Positions 1 through 9,964 of a stretch of 64,000 bases of DNA are shown here, piece after piece. The DNA comes from Tannerellaceae bacterium. GTDB lineage: Bacteria > Bacteroidota > Bacteroidia > Bacteroidales > Tannerellaceae. Both the position numbers and the translations under genes were made by a program. The notes beneath the pieces are model-generated. The model saw nothing but the letters and a program-made list of their open reading frames with translations. It searched no databases and was not told where the DNA came from. Positions within the stretch are counted from its first letter, which is position 1, and every line of letters begins with the position of its first letter. The stretch is taken from positions 1 to 64,000 of the forward strand of contig JAIRPK010000022.1 of assembly GCA_031257015.1 (NCBI GenBank), read 5' to 3'.

Positions 1-223
1 AAGGCAGGACAAGCGCAGTCAAAAACAGCCTCTGCAAACGCTCTAAATCGTACCCCTTACGATGAAATAAAAGTGTAATTCGCTGTTTTATAAGAGTTTT
101 CTTGTATAGAAATAATTACCTTTGGGAATCATATTGGAAAGACTAGCTTTTTTCTCTATCCGGTGAAATACATGTGCATGTTTTCCACTTTCTCTAGTTG
201 CTCGACATCTGAAGATAAATGCC

Positions 224-231
224 TATCTTTG
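224..231 (+). promoter_or_regulatory. -7 promoter box for tgt
   Basis: TATCTTTG matches the Bacteroidota -7 consensus TAnnTTTG. A TTG at 198-200 is a possible -33 element. The box ends only four bases before the tgt ATG, so transcription would begin at or next to the start codon (a leaderless or nearly leaderless message). A second match, TACCTTTG at 117-124, lies farther upstream. Confidence 0.55.
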
Positions 232-232
232 A

Positions 233-1366
<1,134 letters not shown>

Positions 1367-1367
1367 T

Positions 1368-2456
1368 ATGAGATTTTTAGGACTTAAACGGATAGACGGT
1401 TATATTATTAAGCAATTTCTGGGCACATTCATTTTCGCCATGTGTTTGCTGACGTTAATTTCCGTAGTATTTGATGTTAATGAAAAGATAGATAAGTTTC
1501 TCAAGCCGGAATTGACGTTGAAAGAGATCATCTTTGATTATTATTTTAATTTTATTCCATGGTTTTTCAATATGGTTAGTCCGCTGATTACGTTCATTGC
1601 TGTTATTTTTTTTACATCACGGTTGGCAGCTAATTCGGAGATTATAGCAATGCTGTCGAGTGGAATGAGTTTCCGGAGATTAATAGTTCCTTACTTCGTC
1701 TCGGCTGCGGTTATTGCTTTAGCAACTGCATTGCTGAATGCTTTTGTAATACCGGTCGGCAATGTCAAGCGAATTGATTTTCAGAATAAATATTTCAGGA
1801 ATAGAGCTGTGGAAACGGTTAGAAATATGCAGCTGGAAGTGGAGCCGGGAGTGATTGCCTATTTCGATCAATATATTGACCGTTCACGGATGGGATACCG
1901 TTTCTCGTTAGACCATTTTGAGGACAAAAAACTAGTGTCGCACCTGACTGCTAAAGAAATTAAATATGATACATTATATAAATGGCAGATTATAGATTAT
2001 GTTATTCGAGATTTCGATGGAATGTACGAGCGAATCAGTAGTGGAAGTCGTAAGGACACTACTATTCGTATCATCCCGTCAGACTTTCTCATTGCGGTTG
2101 ATGATTGTGAGACTATGACTACTCCTGAACTTTCTGAATATATAAGTCGACAAAAGAAGCGAGGTATAGCTAACATTCAGACTTTTGAGATAGAATACAA
2201 TAAACGATATGCTGCCATCATGGCTGCTTTTATTCTCACCACCATAGGCGTATCATTATCATCTAAAAAAATGAAAGGAGGAATGGGATTAAAGATTGGA
2301 ATTGGAATAGGTCTTAGTTTTTCGTACATATTATTTACAACGATTTCCTCAACCTTTGCTGTCAGTGGATTAGTCAGTCCAATGGTTGCGGCTTGGATTC
2401 CCAATATATTATATAGCGGTGTTGCCGTTATTTTATATGTAAAAGCCCCGCGATAA
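1368..2456 (+). CDS. LptF/LptG (YjgP/YjgQ) family LPS-export permease
   Basis: Inner-membrane subunit of the LptB2FG transporter that extracts lipopolysaccharide for export. The 362-residue protein has the family layout: an N-terminal membrane pair (roughly residues 14-36 and 58-80), a third helix near 102-126, a periplasmic domain (about 130-275) and three C-terminal helices (about 278-360). The conserved stretch FTSRLAANSEIIAMLSSGMS near 80-100 is typical of the family. It begins one base after tgt. A longer paralogue (636 residues) lies at 16308; I cannot tell which acts as LptF and which as LptG. Confidence 0.9.
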   Translation: MRFLGLKRIDGYIIKQFLGTFIFAMCLLTLISVVFDVNEKIDKFLKPELTLKEIIFDYYFNFIPWFFNMVSPLITFIAVIFFTSRLAANSEIIAMLSSGMSFRRLIVPYFVSAAVIALATALLNAFVIPVGNVKRIDFQNKYFRNRAVETVRNMQLEVEPGVIAYFDQYIDRSRMGYRFSLDHFEDKKLVSHLTAKEIKYDTLYKWQIIDYVIRDFDGMYERISSGSRKDTTIRIIPSDFLIAVDDCETMTTPELSEYISRQKKRGIANIQTFEIEYNKRYAAIMAAFILTTIGVSLSSKKMKGGMGLKIGIGIGLSFSYILFTTISSTFAVSGLVSPMVAAWIPNILYSGVAVILYVKAPR

Positions 2457-2475
2457 TTTGCAGGGCTTTTCTTTT
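2441..2475. terminator. hairpin between the convergent lptF/G and sodB genes
   Basis: AAAAGCCC at 2441-2448 pairs with GGGCTTTT at 2463-2470, followed by CTTTT. The A-run on one side and T-run on the other let it work on both strands. The 5' arm overlaps the permease stop codon. Confidence 0.7.
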
Positions 2476-2496
2476 AAATTTTAACAGGAATAGTTG

Positions 2497-3072
2497 TTAA
2501 TACCTTGATTCTACAACTTTCCAATCAACAATTTTCCATAACTCTTTCAAATGGTCGGCGCGGCGGTTCTGATAGTCCAAATAATAAGAATGTTCCCATA
2601 CGTCAAAACCGAGCAGAGGAGTTAAGCCTTTTGTCAGCGGATTGCCTGCGTTAACTTCCTTCGTAATGGAAAGTTTGCCGTCTTTGTCGGATGCCAACCA
2701 TACCCATCCGGAACCAAAAAGGCCAGTTCCGCTGATTTCAAACTCTTTTTGGAAGTTCTCGAATGTTCCCCAAGCAAGGTTTATCGCTTCGGCCAGTTTG
2801 CCGGATGGCTGCCCTCCGCCTTTGGGAGAGAATTGAGTGAAATACAGATTGTGATTCAGTACTTGGCCGGCGTTGTTAAAGATTGCGCCGTCGGACTCTT
2901 TAACGATTGTTTCTAAATTGGCGTTTTCAAACTTCGTGCCTTGTACGAGATTGTTAAGATTGTTTACATACGTCTGTAAATGCTTGCCATGATGAAACTC
3001 TATGGTCTGTTTACTGATAACTGGCGCTAATTCATCTGCGCCATAACTGAGCTTAACTAATTCAAATTTCAT
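2497..3072 (-). CDS. sodB: superoxide dismutase, Fe/Mn type
   Basis: Converts superoxide to hydrogen peroxide and oxygen in the cytoplasm. Metal-ligand contexts are visible: HHGKHLQTYV (first His), NHNLYF (second His), and FDVWEHSYYLDYQNRR (Asp and third His). I start it at the Met of MKFELVKL, giving 191 residues, the usual length. An upstream in-frame ATG at 3165 would add a hydrophobic 31-residue leader, but it sits on top of the likely -7 box at 3163-3170, so it is probably outside the message. Fe versus Mn use is not decided by what I can see; Fe or cambialistic enzymes are usual in this phylum. Confidence 0.95.
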   Translation of the reverse strand: MKFELVKLSYGADELAPVISKQTIEFHHGKHLQTYVNNLNNLVQGTKFENANLETIVKESDGAIFNNAGQVLNHNLYFTQFSPKGGGQPSGKLAEAINLAWGTFENFQKEFEISGTGLFGSGWVWLASDKDGKLSITKEVNAGNPLTKGLTPLLGFDVWEHSYYLDYQNRRADHLKELWKIVDWKVVESRY

Positions 3073-3162
3073 AACATTTTCTTTTTTAGTCGTTACTTGG
3101 TTATTTGAAATAAATAATAATAAACTTAAAACTAAACATATCATTGTAAATAAATTTTTCTC

Positions 3163-3170
3163 CAAATGTA
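3163..3170 (-). promoter_or_regulatory. -7 promoter box for sodB
   Basis: The minus strand reads TACATTTG, matching TAnnTTTG, about 90 bases before the chosen sodB start. It also argues against the longer upstream start. Confidence 0.45.
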
Positions 3171-3247
3171 ACCTTTTCTTTTCGCTTAGCCTATTTTTTT
3201 ACCTCCTTTTTTATTTATCAACATATAGGCTATTTCAAATTAGTTTG

Positions 3248-3255
3248 TATTTTTG
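3248..3255 (+). promoter_or_regulatory. -7 promoter box for the arginine decarboxylase
   Basis: TATTTTTG matches TAnnTTTG, 47 bases before the ATG at 3303. No clear -33 element. Confidence 0.4.
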
Positions 3256-3302
3256 TCCTCATAGTAGTACTCATATATTAATTATATAAACAAAAATAAC
3301 AA

Positions 3303-3839
3303 ATGGTAAGGAAAGTTGGGAATTTAATACCAAACACCTTTTTTATTACAAAAGGAAGCGGCGAATCGGATTTGGAAAAACATGCAGGTTCTTATCACAT
3401 GGCATTGTACGATGCAGGAATATCCGATTTTAACATCATGACTTACTCGTCCGTAATCCCCGCAACAGCGCATTTAGTAACTATGGATGAGATTGATTTG
3501 CCGCCATTTGGGTCGGAGTTGAAAACTATCATGGCTTCTTCACATGGATACCAGGATGAATTTGTCTCTGCGGGCGTTGTTTATGCCTGGATGTATAAGG
3601 ATGAGAATTTTGACGATAAAGTCGGAGGCCTTGTTTGTGAAGTGAGTGGGAGATACAGGATTGAGGAGCTGGAATCACGCCTCATCCGTGTCATAAATGA
3701 CTTGCATCAAAAAACTTACGGCAAATTCTATCTTGGAGAATTGAATTTCATCACCGAAGGCATGACAATCGAAAAAAGATACGGAACAGCTATCGCCGCG
3801 CTTTGTTTCCTCGACTTCCTAATGCCGGAAATAGAATAA
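3303..3839 (+). CDS. pdaD: pyruvoyl-dependent arginine decarboxylase
   Basis: Decarboxylates arginine to agmatine using a pyruvoyl group made by self-cleavage of the proenzyme; the product feeds polyamine synthesis or acid resistance. The 178-residue length and the motif YSSVIPA fit the family. Cleavage is expected between Ser49 and Ser50, with Ser50 becoming the pyruvoyl residue, by analogy with the archaeal enzyme. The downstream GYQDEF and the glutamate-rich GELNFITEGM segment are family features. Transcribed alone, with a hairpin 170 bases after the stop. No agmatine-using genes lie next to it. Confidence 0.9.
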   Translation: MVRKVGNLIPNTFFITKGSGESDLEKHAGSYHMALYDAGISDFNIMTYSSVIPATAHLVTMDEIDLPPFGSELKTIMASSHGYQDEFVSAGVVYAWMYKDENFDDKVGGLVCEVSGRYRIEELESRLIRVINDLHQKTYGKFYLGELNFITEGMTIEKRYGTAIAALCFLDFLMPEIE

Positions 3840-4005
3840 TACAACAAATGTCCGGAATGACTATTGTGAACATTAAGCAGTGAATACGAAGATTGGAATA
3901 TGATTTTAAAGAAAACTTATGATATTTAATTTACGCAAAGATTTTCAACTCGTTTTTTCAACTTCCACTAATGATCTTTCCGATAAATCCACGGATAAAA
4001 TCATG

Positions 4006-4045
4006 GAAACAGGCGATATCTTCTGCGAGAAGCCTGTTTCTCTTT
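4006..4045 (+). terminator. hairpin downstream of the arginine decarboxylase
   Basis: GAAACAGGC (4006-4014) pairs perfectly with GCCTGTTTC (4032-4040) around a 17-base loop, followed by TCTTT. It lies in the 403-base gene-free stretch 3840-4242, where I see nothing else; a 74-codon frame at 3971-4195 has no recognisable content. Confidence 0.5.
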
Positions 4046-4242
4046 AAAAGCAACTCCACAGGGCGTTTATCACCCCGGATTTTTTCACAATCAATCGCAT
4101 TATTTTGCCGGCACAATATTCTTGCTTTTCAACCTGTGCCGACAAAAAACAGAGGAAGCATCTTTTCGGAAATAATTTGCACCCTTACCGAATAAGACTT
4201 ACCTTAGCCCTGTAAACAAAACTAGCGTAGCATCATTCTTTT

Positions 4243-5148
4243 ATGAGAAACTTATTTTATGTGGGATTCCTCTTGCTCCTATCGTCCTTTTACTCAACAG
4301 CACAACAAGCAAGAATATTAATAGCAAAAGGCGCTAAAGTCGAAAAACTTGCCGACGGATTTGCCTTCACCGAAGGGCCGGCGGCAGACCGGTATGGCAA
4401 CGTCTTTTTTACAGACCAGCCCAATGATCGTATATGGAAATGGTCAATCAAAGGAGAACTGTCACTCTTTGCCGAAAAGCAGGGACGGGCAAATGGATTA
4501 TACTTCGATAAAAAAGGCCGACTGCTTTCGTGTTCAGACCTTGACAACGAAATTTGGAGTATTGGAATGGATGGACAACATGATGTCCTCATAAGTGGTT
4601 ACGATGGAAAACCCTTTAATGGGCCTAATGACCTCTGGCAACATCCGAACGGCGGAATTTATTTCACTGACCCGCTCTATGTTCGTAATTATTGGACAAG
4701 AAATCCGGAAATGCAGCTCACAGGACAGCATCTATACTTCCTCGCTCCGGACGGAAAGCTCAGCAGGATGGATACTGCATATACGCAACCTAACGGAATA
4801 GTCGGAACGCCTGACGGAAAGAAACTTTATGTGGCAGACATAGGAGCACGAAAAACTTTTGTGTACACAATCCAACCAGACGGTTCTCTTGCAGACAGAA
4901 AATTATTCACAGAAATGGGTTCCGACGGAATGACCATCGACAGCGAAGGAAATATTTATCTCACAGGCCGGGGCGTCACCGTTTTTAATCCAGCAGGTGA
5001 GCAAATAGAACATATCGACGTCGATGCACGATGGACAGCTAACGTCTGTTTCGGAGGAAAAGACCGCAAAACGCTCTTTATTACTGCTTCCGAATACCTT
5101 TACGCACTGCGCATGAACGTAAAAGGCGTCAAACAACCTACTCATTAA
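4243..5148 (+). CDS. secreted SMP-30/gluconolactonase-like six-bladed propeller protein
   Basis: The 301-residue protein has a Sec signal peptide (about residues 1-20, hydrophobic core FYVGFLLLLSSFY). The mature part matches the SMP-30/gluconolaconase/LRE family of metal-dependent lactonases: FTEGPAADRYGNVFFTD near 43-59 supplies the Glu ligand, NGPNDLWQHPNGGIYFTDP near 126-144 supplies Asn ligands, and SDGMTIDSEGNIYLT supplies the late Asp. It probably hydrolyses a sugar lactone in the periplasm; the substrate is unknown. The next gene starts ten bases later, so they are likely co-transcribed. Confidence 0.85.
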   Translation: MRNLFYVGFLLLLSSFYSTAQQARILIAKGAKVEKLADGFAFTEGPAADRYGNVFFTDQPNDRIWKWSIKGELSLFAEKQGRANGLYFDKKGRLLSCSDLDNEIWSIGMDGQHDVLISGYDGKPFNGPNDLWQHPNGGIYFTDPLYVRNYWTRNPEMQLTGQHLYFLAPDGKLSRMDTAYTQPNGIVGTPDGKKLYVADIGARKTFVYTIQPDGSLADRKLFTEMGSDGMTIDSEGNIYLTGRGVTVFNPAGEQIEHIDVDARWTANVCFGGKDRKTLFITASEYLYALRMNVKGVKQPTH

Positions 5149-5158
5149 TATATAAGCA

Positions 5159-6295
5159 ATGCAAATTGAAATTAAGCAAGTAAAAAATGGTCGAGAACTC
5201 AAAGAGTTCGTAAAATTTCATAACCGTCTCTACGACAAATGTCAATATCACGTCCCCGTCCTTATCGCCGACGAGCTTATTACGCTCGACAGCAATCGCA
5301 ATCCGGCTTTTGAAACGTCAGAAGCAATTTATTTCCTCGCATATCGCAAAGGGAAAATTGTCGGGCGCATCGCCGGCATTATCAATTACAAAACCAATCA
5401 GGTGTGGAAACAAAAGAACGCACGATTCGGATTCGTGGACTTCATTGATGATGAACAGGTCGTTAACGAACTCTTCAATGCAGTGGAAAAATGGGCTAAA
5501 GAACGGGGAATGGAGGAAATTCACGGACCGTTGGGATTCACCGACTTCGATCCGGAAGGAATGTTAATACACGGCTTTGACCAAATGGGGACGATGGCAA
5601 CCATCTACAATTTTCCCTACTATCCGCAGCATCTACAACGGCTAGGATACACGAAAGCAACCGACTGGAACGAGTACAAAATCTATATTCCTGATGCCAT
5701 TCCGGAAAAACACATCAGAATCGGCGAAATCGTCAAGCAAAAATATGGCCTCAAAGTCGTCAAGTTTCAGAAGCGCAGTGAGATTTGGCCATACGCCTAC
5801 AAAATATTCCATGCCCTCAACGCCGCTTATGCTCCACTCTACGGTACAAGCCCGCTTAGCGAAAAACAGATCGATTTTTACGTGAAAATGTACATCCCAA
5901 TGTTGAGACTCGACATGGTAACAGTCATTGCACGTGAAGAAGACGATACAGTCGTCGGGTTCGGCATTACACTGCCTCATCTCACCGAGGCTTTACGAAA
6001 GGCTAACGGCAGACTTTTGCCATTCGGAGCATTTCATCTGCTCAAAGCCCTGTACACAAAACCCAAAATCGTTGATCTTTATCTCATCGGCATCCTGCCT
6101 GAGTACCAAGGAAAGGGAGTAAACGCACTGCTCTTCAATGATCTCATCCCAATCTATCAAAGCTTCGGAACCATATACGCGGAGAGCAATCCGGAACTCG
6201 AAACCAACAATGCCGTACAAGCGCAATGGGAATACTTCAAACGCGAACATCACAAAACGCGCAGAGCCTTCATGAAAAAATTAAGCGAAAAATAA
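5159..6295 (+). CDS. GNAT-superfamily N-acetyltransferase-like protein
   Basis: 378 residues, cytoplasmic, no signal. An N-terminal domain (about 1-200, with FGFVDFIDDEQVVNELF near 90 and GPLGFTDFDPEGMLIHGFD near 123) is joined to a C-terminal GNAT fold. The acetyl-CoA loop is visible as LPEYQGKGVNALLF near 316-329 (Q-x-x-G-x-G/A type). This large form is common in Bacteroidales, but I know no established substrate. It follows the SMP-30 gene by ten bases. Confident as to superfamily, not reaction. Confidence 0.8.
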   Translation: MQIEIKQVKNGRELKEFVKFHNRLYDKCQYHVPVLIADELITLDSNRNPAFETSEAIYFLAYRKGKIVGRIAGIINYKTNQVWKQKNARFGFVDFIDDEQVVNELFNAVEKWAKERGMEEIHGPLGFTDFDPEGMLIHGFDQMGTMATIYNFPYYPQHLQRLGYTKATDWNEYKIYIPDAIPEKHIRIGEIVKQKYGLKVVKFQKRSEIWPYAYKIFHALNAAYAPLYGTSPLSEKQIDFYVKMYIPMLRLDMVTVIAREEDDTVVGFGITLPHLTEALRKANGRLLPFGAFHLLKALYTKPKIVDLYLIGILPEYQGKGVNALLFNDLIPIYQSFGTIYAESNPELETNNAVQAQWEYFKREHHKTRRAFMKKLSEK

Positions 6296-6688
6296 AAGCC
6301 CTTTGACAATAGCTAACTCTTCGCCGGCAACAACCGGGATGAAGCGCTTTTTCAAGACGGATAAACAACCGCCAACAGAAAAAAAACAACGAAGAGCAGA
6401 TCTTTCACGTTAGCGCACGGCAAAAAAAACATTGCTCAACAACTAATTATGACAAATAAATAATAATCATGCAAAAATGAACTCCTCCAATAAAAACAAC
6501 AGCAACAAAACGGACTTTCTGAAAATAACTGCGCCTGCGCCTGGTGACAGAAGAAGCAGAATAACACAGTTTATTAAATAAATATCTTAACGACGGAGAA
6601 AAACAATGACAATCATTTTTTTAGAACACAATTCAAAAACAATTCAAGAAAATAGACCAAACAAAGTATATAACTCCTTATCATCAAT
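6296..6688. other. 393-base intergenic stretch, nothing recognised
   Basis: A-rich on the plus strand; no ORF of note, no strong hairpin with a T-run, no repeat array and no clear TAnnTTTG box. It must hold the promoter of the M49 peptidase gene unless that is read from upstream. Confidence 0.5.
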
Positions 6689-8776
6689 ATGAAACAAATA
6701 TTTTTTATTCTTATGAGCTTAACATTCTTCAATGCCTGCAACAGCAAACAGGCCTACTCAAACACCGCCACGGCGGAAAACAACTCTTTAGACTACGTAG
6801 TTGACAAATTTGCAGACACGCAGGTTCTACGTTACAAGGTCCCCGGATTCGAAGATTTGTCGCTGCAGCAAAAACAATTGCTCTTCCACCTTTCCGAAGC
6901 CGCACTCATAGGCAGAGACATCCTTTACGACCAGAACTGCCGCTACAATCTCGCCATCAGGCGGATGCTCGAACAGATTTTCCTCGACAGCAAATGCGAC
7001 AGGAATGACCGGCAATTCAAGGAACTCGAAATCTACCTCAAGCGCGTCTGGTTCGCCAACGGCATCCATCACCATTACGCCGAGGACAAGTTCACTCCGG
7101 GTTTCTCACAGGACTTCCTCGCCGACAGGCTGCAGGAAATCGCCGGCAACACATCCGGAGAAGCATCTCTGACATTCCTGCGCAAGGGCCAGTCTCTACA
7201 ACAGTTTATCGACGAGATCTTCCCTGTGATTTTTTCGCCGGACGTCCTCGCCAAACGCACCGTACAAAGCGGAGATGGGGATATTATCCTTGCTTCCGCA
7301 AATAACTACTATGCGGGAGGAATCACCCAAAAGGAAGTAGAGGACTTTTATGAAAAACAGCGTCAACCCGACGACCTCACGCCGCCTTCCTACGGATTGA
7401 ACAGCCGACTTGTAAAGGAACCGGACGGACGAATAACCGAAAAGACATGGAAAATCGGAGGCCTATACTCCGATGCCATCGAAAAAATAGTCGAGCAACT
7501 CGAAAAAGCCCTCCCATTCGCCGAAAACCAGGCGCAAAAGGCTGTCATCGTCAAGCTTATCGCATTCTACCGGACAGGCGACCTGCGCACTTTCGACGCA
7601 TACGCCATTCTCTGGCTCAAAGACACCGCCTCAGAAATCGACTTTGTCAACGGATTCACAGAAACATACGGAGACCCACTCGGCATCAAGGCCAGCTGGG
7701 AATCAACCGTCAATTTCATTAACAAGGAAGCAACAAAGCGAACGAAAATCATCAGCGACAATGCACAATGGTTTGAAGACCACTCGCCAGTCGATCCCAG
7801 ATTCAAAAAAACAACCGTAAAAGGAATCAGCGCAAAAGTTATTACCGTCGTAATGCTGGGAGGAGACTGCTATCCATCGACGCCGATTGGAATAAACCTC
7901 CCCAATGCCGAATGGATTCGACGCGACCATGGCTCCAAATCCGTAACAATCGAAAACATAACGGAAGCATACGACCAGGCGGCGCTCGGCAACGGATTCA
8001 ACGACGAATTTGTACGCAGCGACGTCGAAAAAGAACTGATCGAAAAATATGGCTTCCTCGCCGACAATCTACATACGGACCTTCACGAGTGTCTGGGGCA
8101 CGGCTCAGGGCAAATTCTTCCGGGAATCTCGCCGGATACGCTCAAATCTTATGGCGCGACACTCGAAGAAGCAAGAGCTGACCTCTTCGGACTATACTAT
8201 ATCGCCGACCCGAAGCTTGTTGAACTCGGCGTCATGCCGGACAGCGAAGCTTTCAAGGCAGAGTACTACCGGTTTATGATGAACGGCCTTATCACCCAGC
8301 TCGTTCGCATCGAACCAGGGAAAGATATTGAAGAGGCTCACATGCGAAACCGTCAGCTCATCGCAAAATGGGTTTACGAAAAGGGCAAAACAAGCAACAT
8401 TCCTGTTGTCGAGCTGATAAAAAGCAATCAGAAAACCTATGTCAGGATTAACGACTATAACGCCCTGCGAAACCTCTTCGGAAAGCTTCTCGCCGAAGTA
8501 CAGCGAATCAAGAGCGAAGGAGACTACCAGGCAGGAAAAGCCCTCGTTGAGACTTATGGCGTCAAAGTCGATCAGGATATACACGCCGAAACGCTCGAAC
8601 GATACAGAAAGCTCAATCTTTCGCCATACAAGGGATTTGTTAACCCGACAATGAAACTCATCCGCAACGATAAGGGAGAAGCCGTCGATGTCACCCTCGA
8701 CTACTCCGAAAACTACACGCAACAAATGCTGAGATACAGCCGCGATTATTCATTTCTCCCAACTTACAATGAATGA
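6689..8776 (+). CDS. M49 (dipeptidyl-peptidase III family) zinc metallopeptidase lipoprotein
   Basis: The 695-residue protein begins with a lipoprotein signal; the lipobox FFNAC puts the modified Cys at about residue 17, so it is probably anchored in the envelope. The M49 zinc motif HEXXGH appears as HECLGH near residue 470, and the second motif EEARAD, carrying the third ligand, follows about 30 residues later. M49 enzymes remove dipeptides from peptide N-termini. Lipoprotein M49 members are common in Bacteroidales. Typical length, no missing active-site residue. No terminator is evident before array A. Confidence 0.92.
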   Translation: MKQIFFILMSLTFFNACNSKQAYSNTATAENNSLDYVVDKFADTQVLRYKVPGFEDLSLQQKQLLFHLSEAALIGRDILYDQNCRYNLAIRRMLEQIFLDSKCDRNDRQFKELEIYLKRVWFANGIHHHYAEDKFTPGFSQDFLADRLQEIAGNTSGEASLTFLRKGQSLQQFIDEIFPVIFSPDVLAKRTVQSGDGDIILASANNYYAGGITQKEVEDFYEKQRQPDDLTPPSYGLNSRLVKEPDGRITEKTWKIGGLYSDAIEKIVEQLEKALPFAENQAQKAVIVKLIAFYRTGDLRTFDAYAILWLKDTASEIDFVNGFTETYGDPLGIKASWESTVNFINKEATKRTKIISDNAQWFEDHSPVDPRFKKTTVKGISAKVITVVMLGGDCYPSTPIGINLPNAEWIRRDHGSKSVTIENITEAYDQAALGNGFNDEFVRSDVEKELIEKYGFLADNLHTDLHECLGHGSGQILPGISPDTLKSYGATLEEARADLFGLYYIADPKLVELGVMPDSEAFKAEYYRFMMNGLITQLVRIEPGKDIEEAHMRNRQLIAKWVYEKGKTSNIPVVELIKSNQKTYVRINDYNALRNLFGKLLAEVQRIKSEGDYQAGKALVETYGVKVDQDIHAETLERYRKLNLSPYKGFVNPTMKLIRNDKGEAVDVTLDYSENYTQQMLRYSRDYSFLPTYNE

Positions 8777-9089
8777 AACTGTTTGAACAGGAAATGAAAA
8801 CGGGGGAAAGGACAAACCATTACCGGACAGTCCGAAATATTATCGCGGAAATTACGGAAAACACATCTTTCGCCTTTTGCGACGCTGTTAATGCCGGTGT
8901 TTACAACTGTAAACCGGAGCCTCGCAGCAGGCGCACGGCGGCTAAAGAGACATTTTCGGCAACTTGCACTTGAGAATCGAATAATTAAGATATACATATA
9001 ATTATTTTTTGTGACCGGATACGGAATGAGCATAAACTTTCGACAGAATGACAGGATTAGCGTACAGATGTGCGCTATTCCCTGGACCT
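8777..9089. other. gene-free stretch before array A
   Basis: A 66-codon frame (8773-8973) overlaps the M49 stop as ATGA, but its translation resembles nothing I know and has no supporting signal. The rest is AT-rich. I see no RNA gene or strong terminator. Confidence 0.4.
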
Positions 9090-9518
9090 GTGACATATTT
9101 TCCGGCAGATTGAACATGTATTCCTGGCGATTGAACATGTATTTCTCACAATTGTACATGTATTCCCGGCAATTGAACATGTATTCCTGGCAATACAACA
9201 TGTATTCCTGCGGATTGAACATGTTTTCTTACGTATTGAACATGTTTTTTGAGCAATTTTACATGTTTTGTACTCACGAAATCATGCGAAATCGCGGGAA
9301 AAACATGTTGTATCGCCAGAAAAACATGTACAATCGCCAAGAAAACATGTACAATTGTGAGAAATACATGTACAATCGCCAGAAAAACATGTACAATCAT
9401 GAGGAAAACATGTACAATCGCCAGAAATACATGTACAATCACGAGAAAAACATGTTCAATTGCCGAAAAAACATGTTCAATCACAAGGAAAACATGTTTT
9501 TCTGTCCTGCATACATGA
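9090..9518. repeat. Array A: 21-bp tandem repeat with ACATGT core, inverted at its midpoint
   Basis: The palindromic hexamer ACATGT sits at 9114 and then every 21 bases exactly to 9492: 19 phased positions, 18 perfect. The exception, TCATGC at 9282, marks a change of orientation. Left units carry TTGA before the core and ATTCCTGGC after it; right units are the reverse complement (GAAAA before, ACAATCGCC after). Phase continues into decayed copies: ACATAT at 9093, ACATGA at 9513, GCATGT at 9597, ACATGA at 9639 and 9660, and AAATGT at 9723. The two arms could fold into a long imperfect hairpin. It lies between the M49 gene and fur. Function unknown. Confidence 0.95.
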
Positions 9519-9936
9519 CTGACAGCTGCGGAAACAGGCGTTCCGGCCGGGAGAAAATAAACACTCGCCCGTTGAAGAAATTGCATTGCCGCAGAAGCAT
9601 GTTTTCCGACCGGGGCACAGGGTTAGACTGTTTGCATGACATGATAAATTGGCAGCGCGACATGATTGCATGTCAAAAAGACCTGATGATTTGTCACGAC
9701 AGGAAGATGTCGCAGCCTCAAAAAATGTTAACAGTCCGGAAAAATAAGTTAATGTGTTCATGCGGAGGTTTTAACCTGCCGGAAAACAATAAAAAATCAC
9801 GATTCGCAAGTCTTAAATCCCAGACGGCGGCGTCTAATAATCAACGCTTTATGACAAATAACGCCGCAAAAAACGGAATCCGCTCATCCCACGTTTTTTT
9901 CTCTCATTTCCTGTTGAAAAGTTCATCTTTTATTGT

Positions 9937-9944
9937 TACCTTTG
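9937..9944 (+). promoter_or_regulatory. promoter for fur
   Basis: TACCTTTG matches TAnnTTTG, with TTG at 9914-9916 twenty bases upstream as a -33 element. It lies 20 bases before the ATG at 9965 and fixes that start for the Fur protein. Confidence 0.6.
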
Positions 9945-9964
9945 GGACATTAGTCTATAAGTCA

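Noticed and set aside
3073-3165. Longer SOD with an N-terminal hydrophobic leader
   Set aside because: The extra start lies on the likely -7 box at 3163-3170, and family members begin at MKFEL-like sequences.
3971-4195. 74-codon ORF after the arginine decarboxylase
   Set aside because: It overlaps the terminator hairpin and has no recognisable content.
8773-8973. 66-codon ORF overlapping the M49 stop (ATGA)
   Set aside because: The overlap looks like coupling, but the translation has no recognisable feature and no downstream gene depends on it.
9090-9518. Array A as an insertion sequence, MITE or origin with iterons
   Set aside because: No transposase, target duplication, terminal inverted repeats or replication gene such as dnaA or rep nearby.
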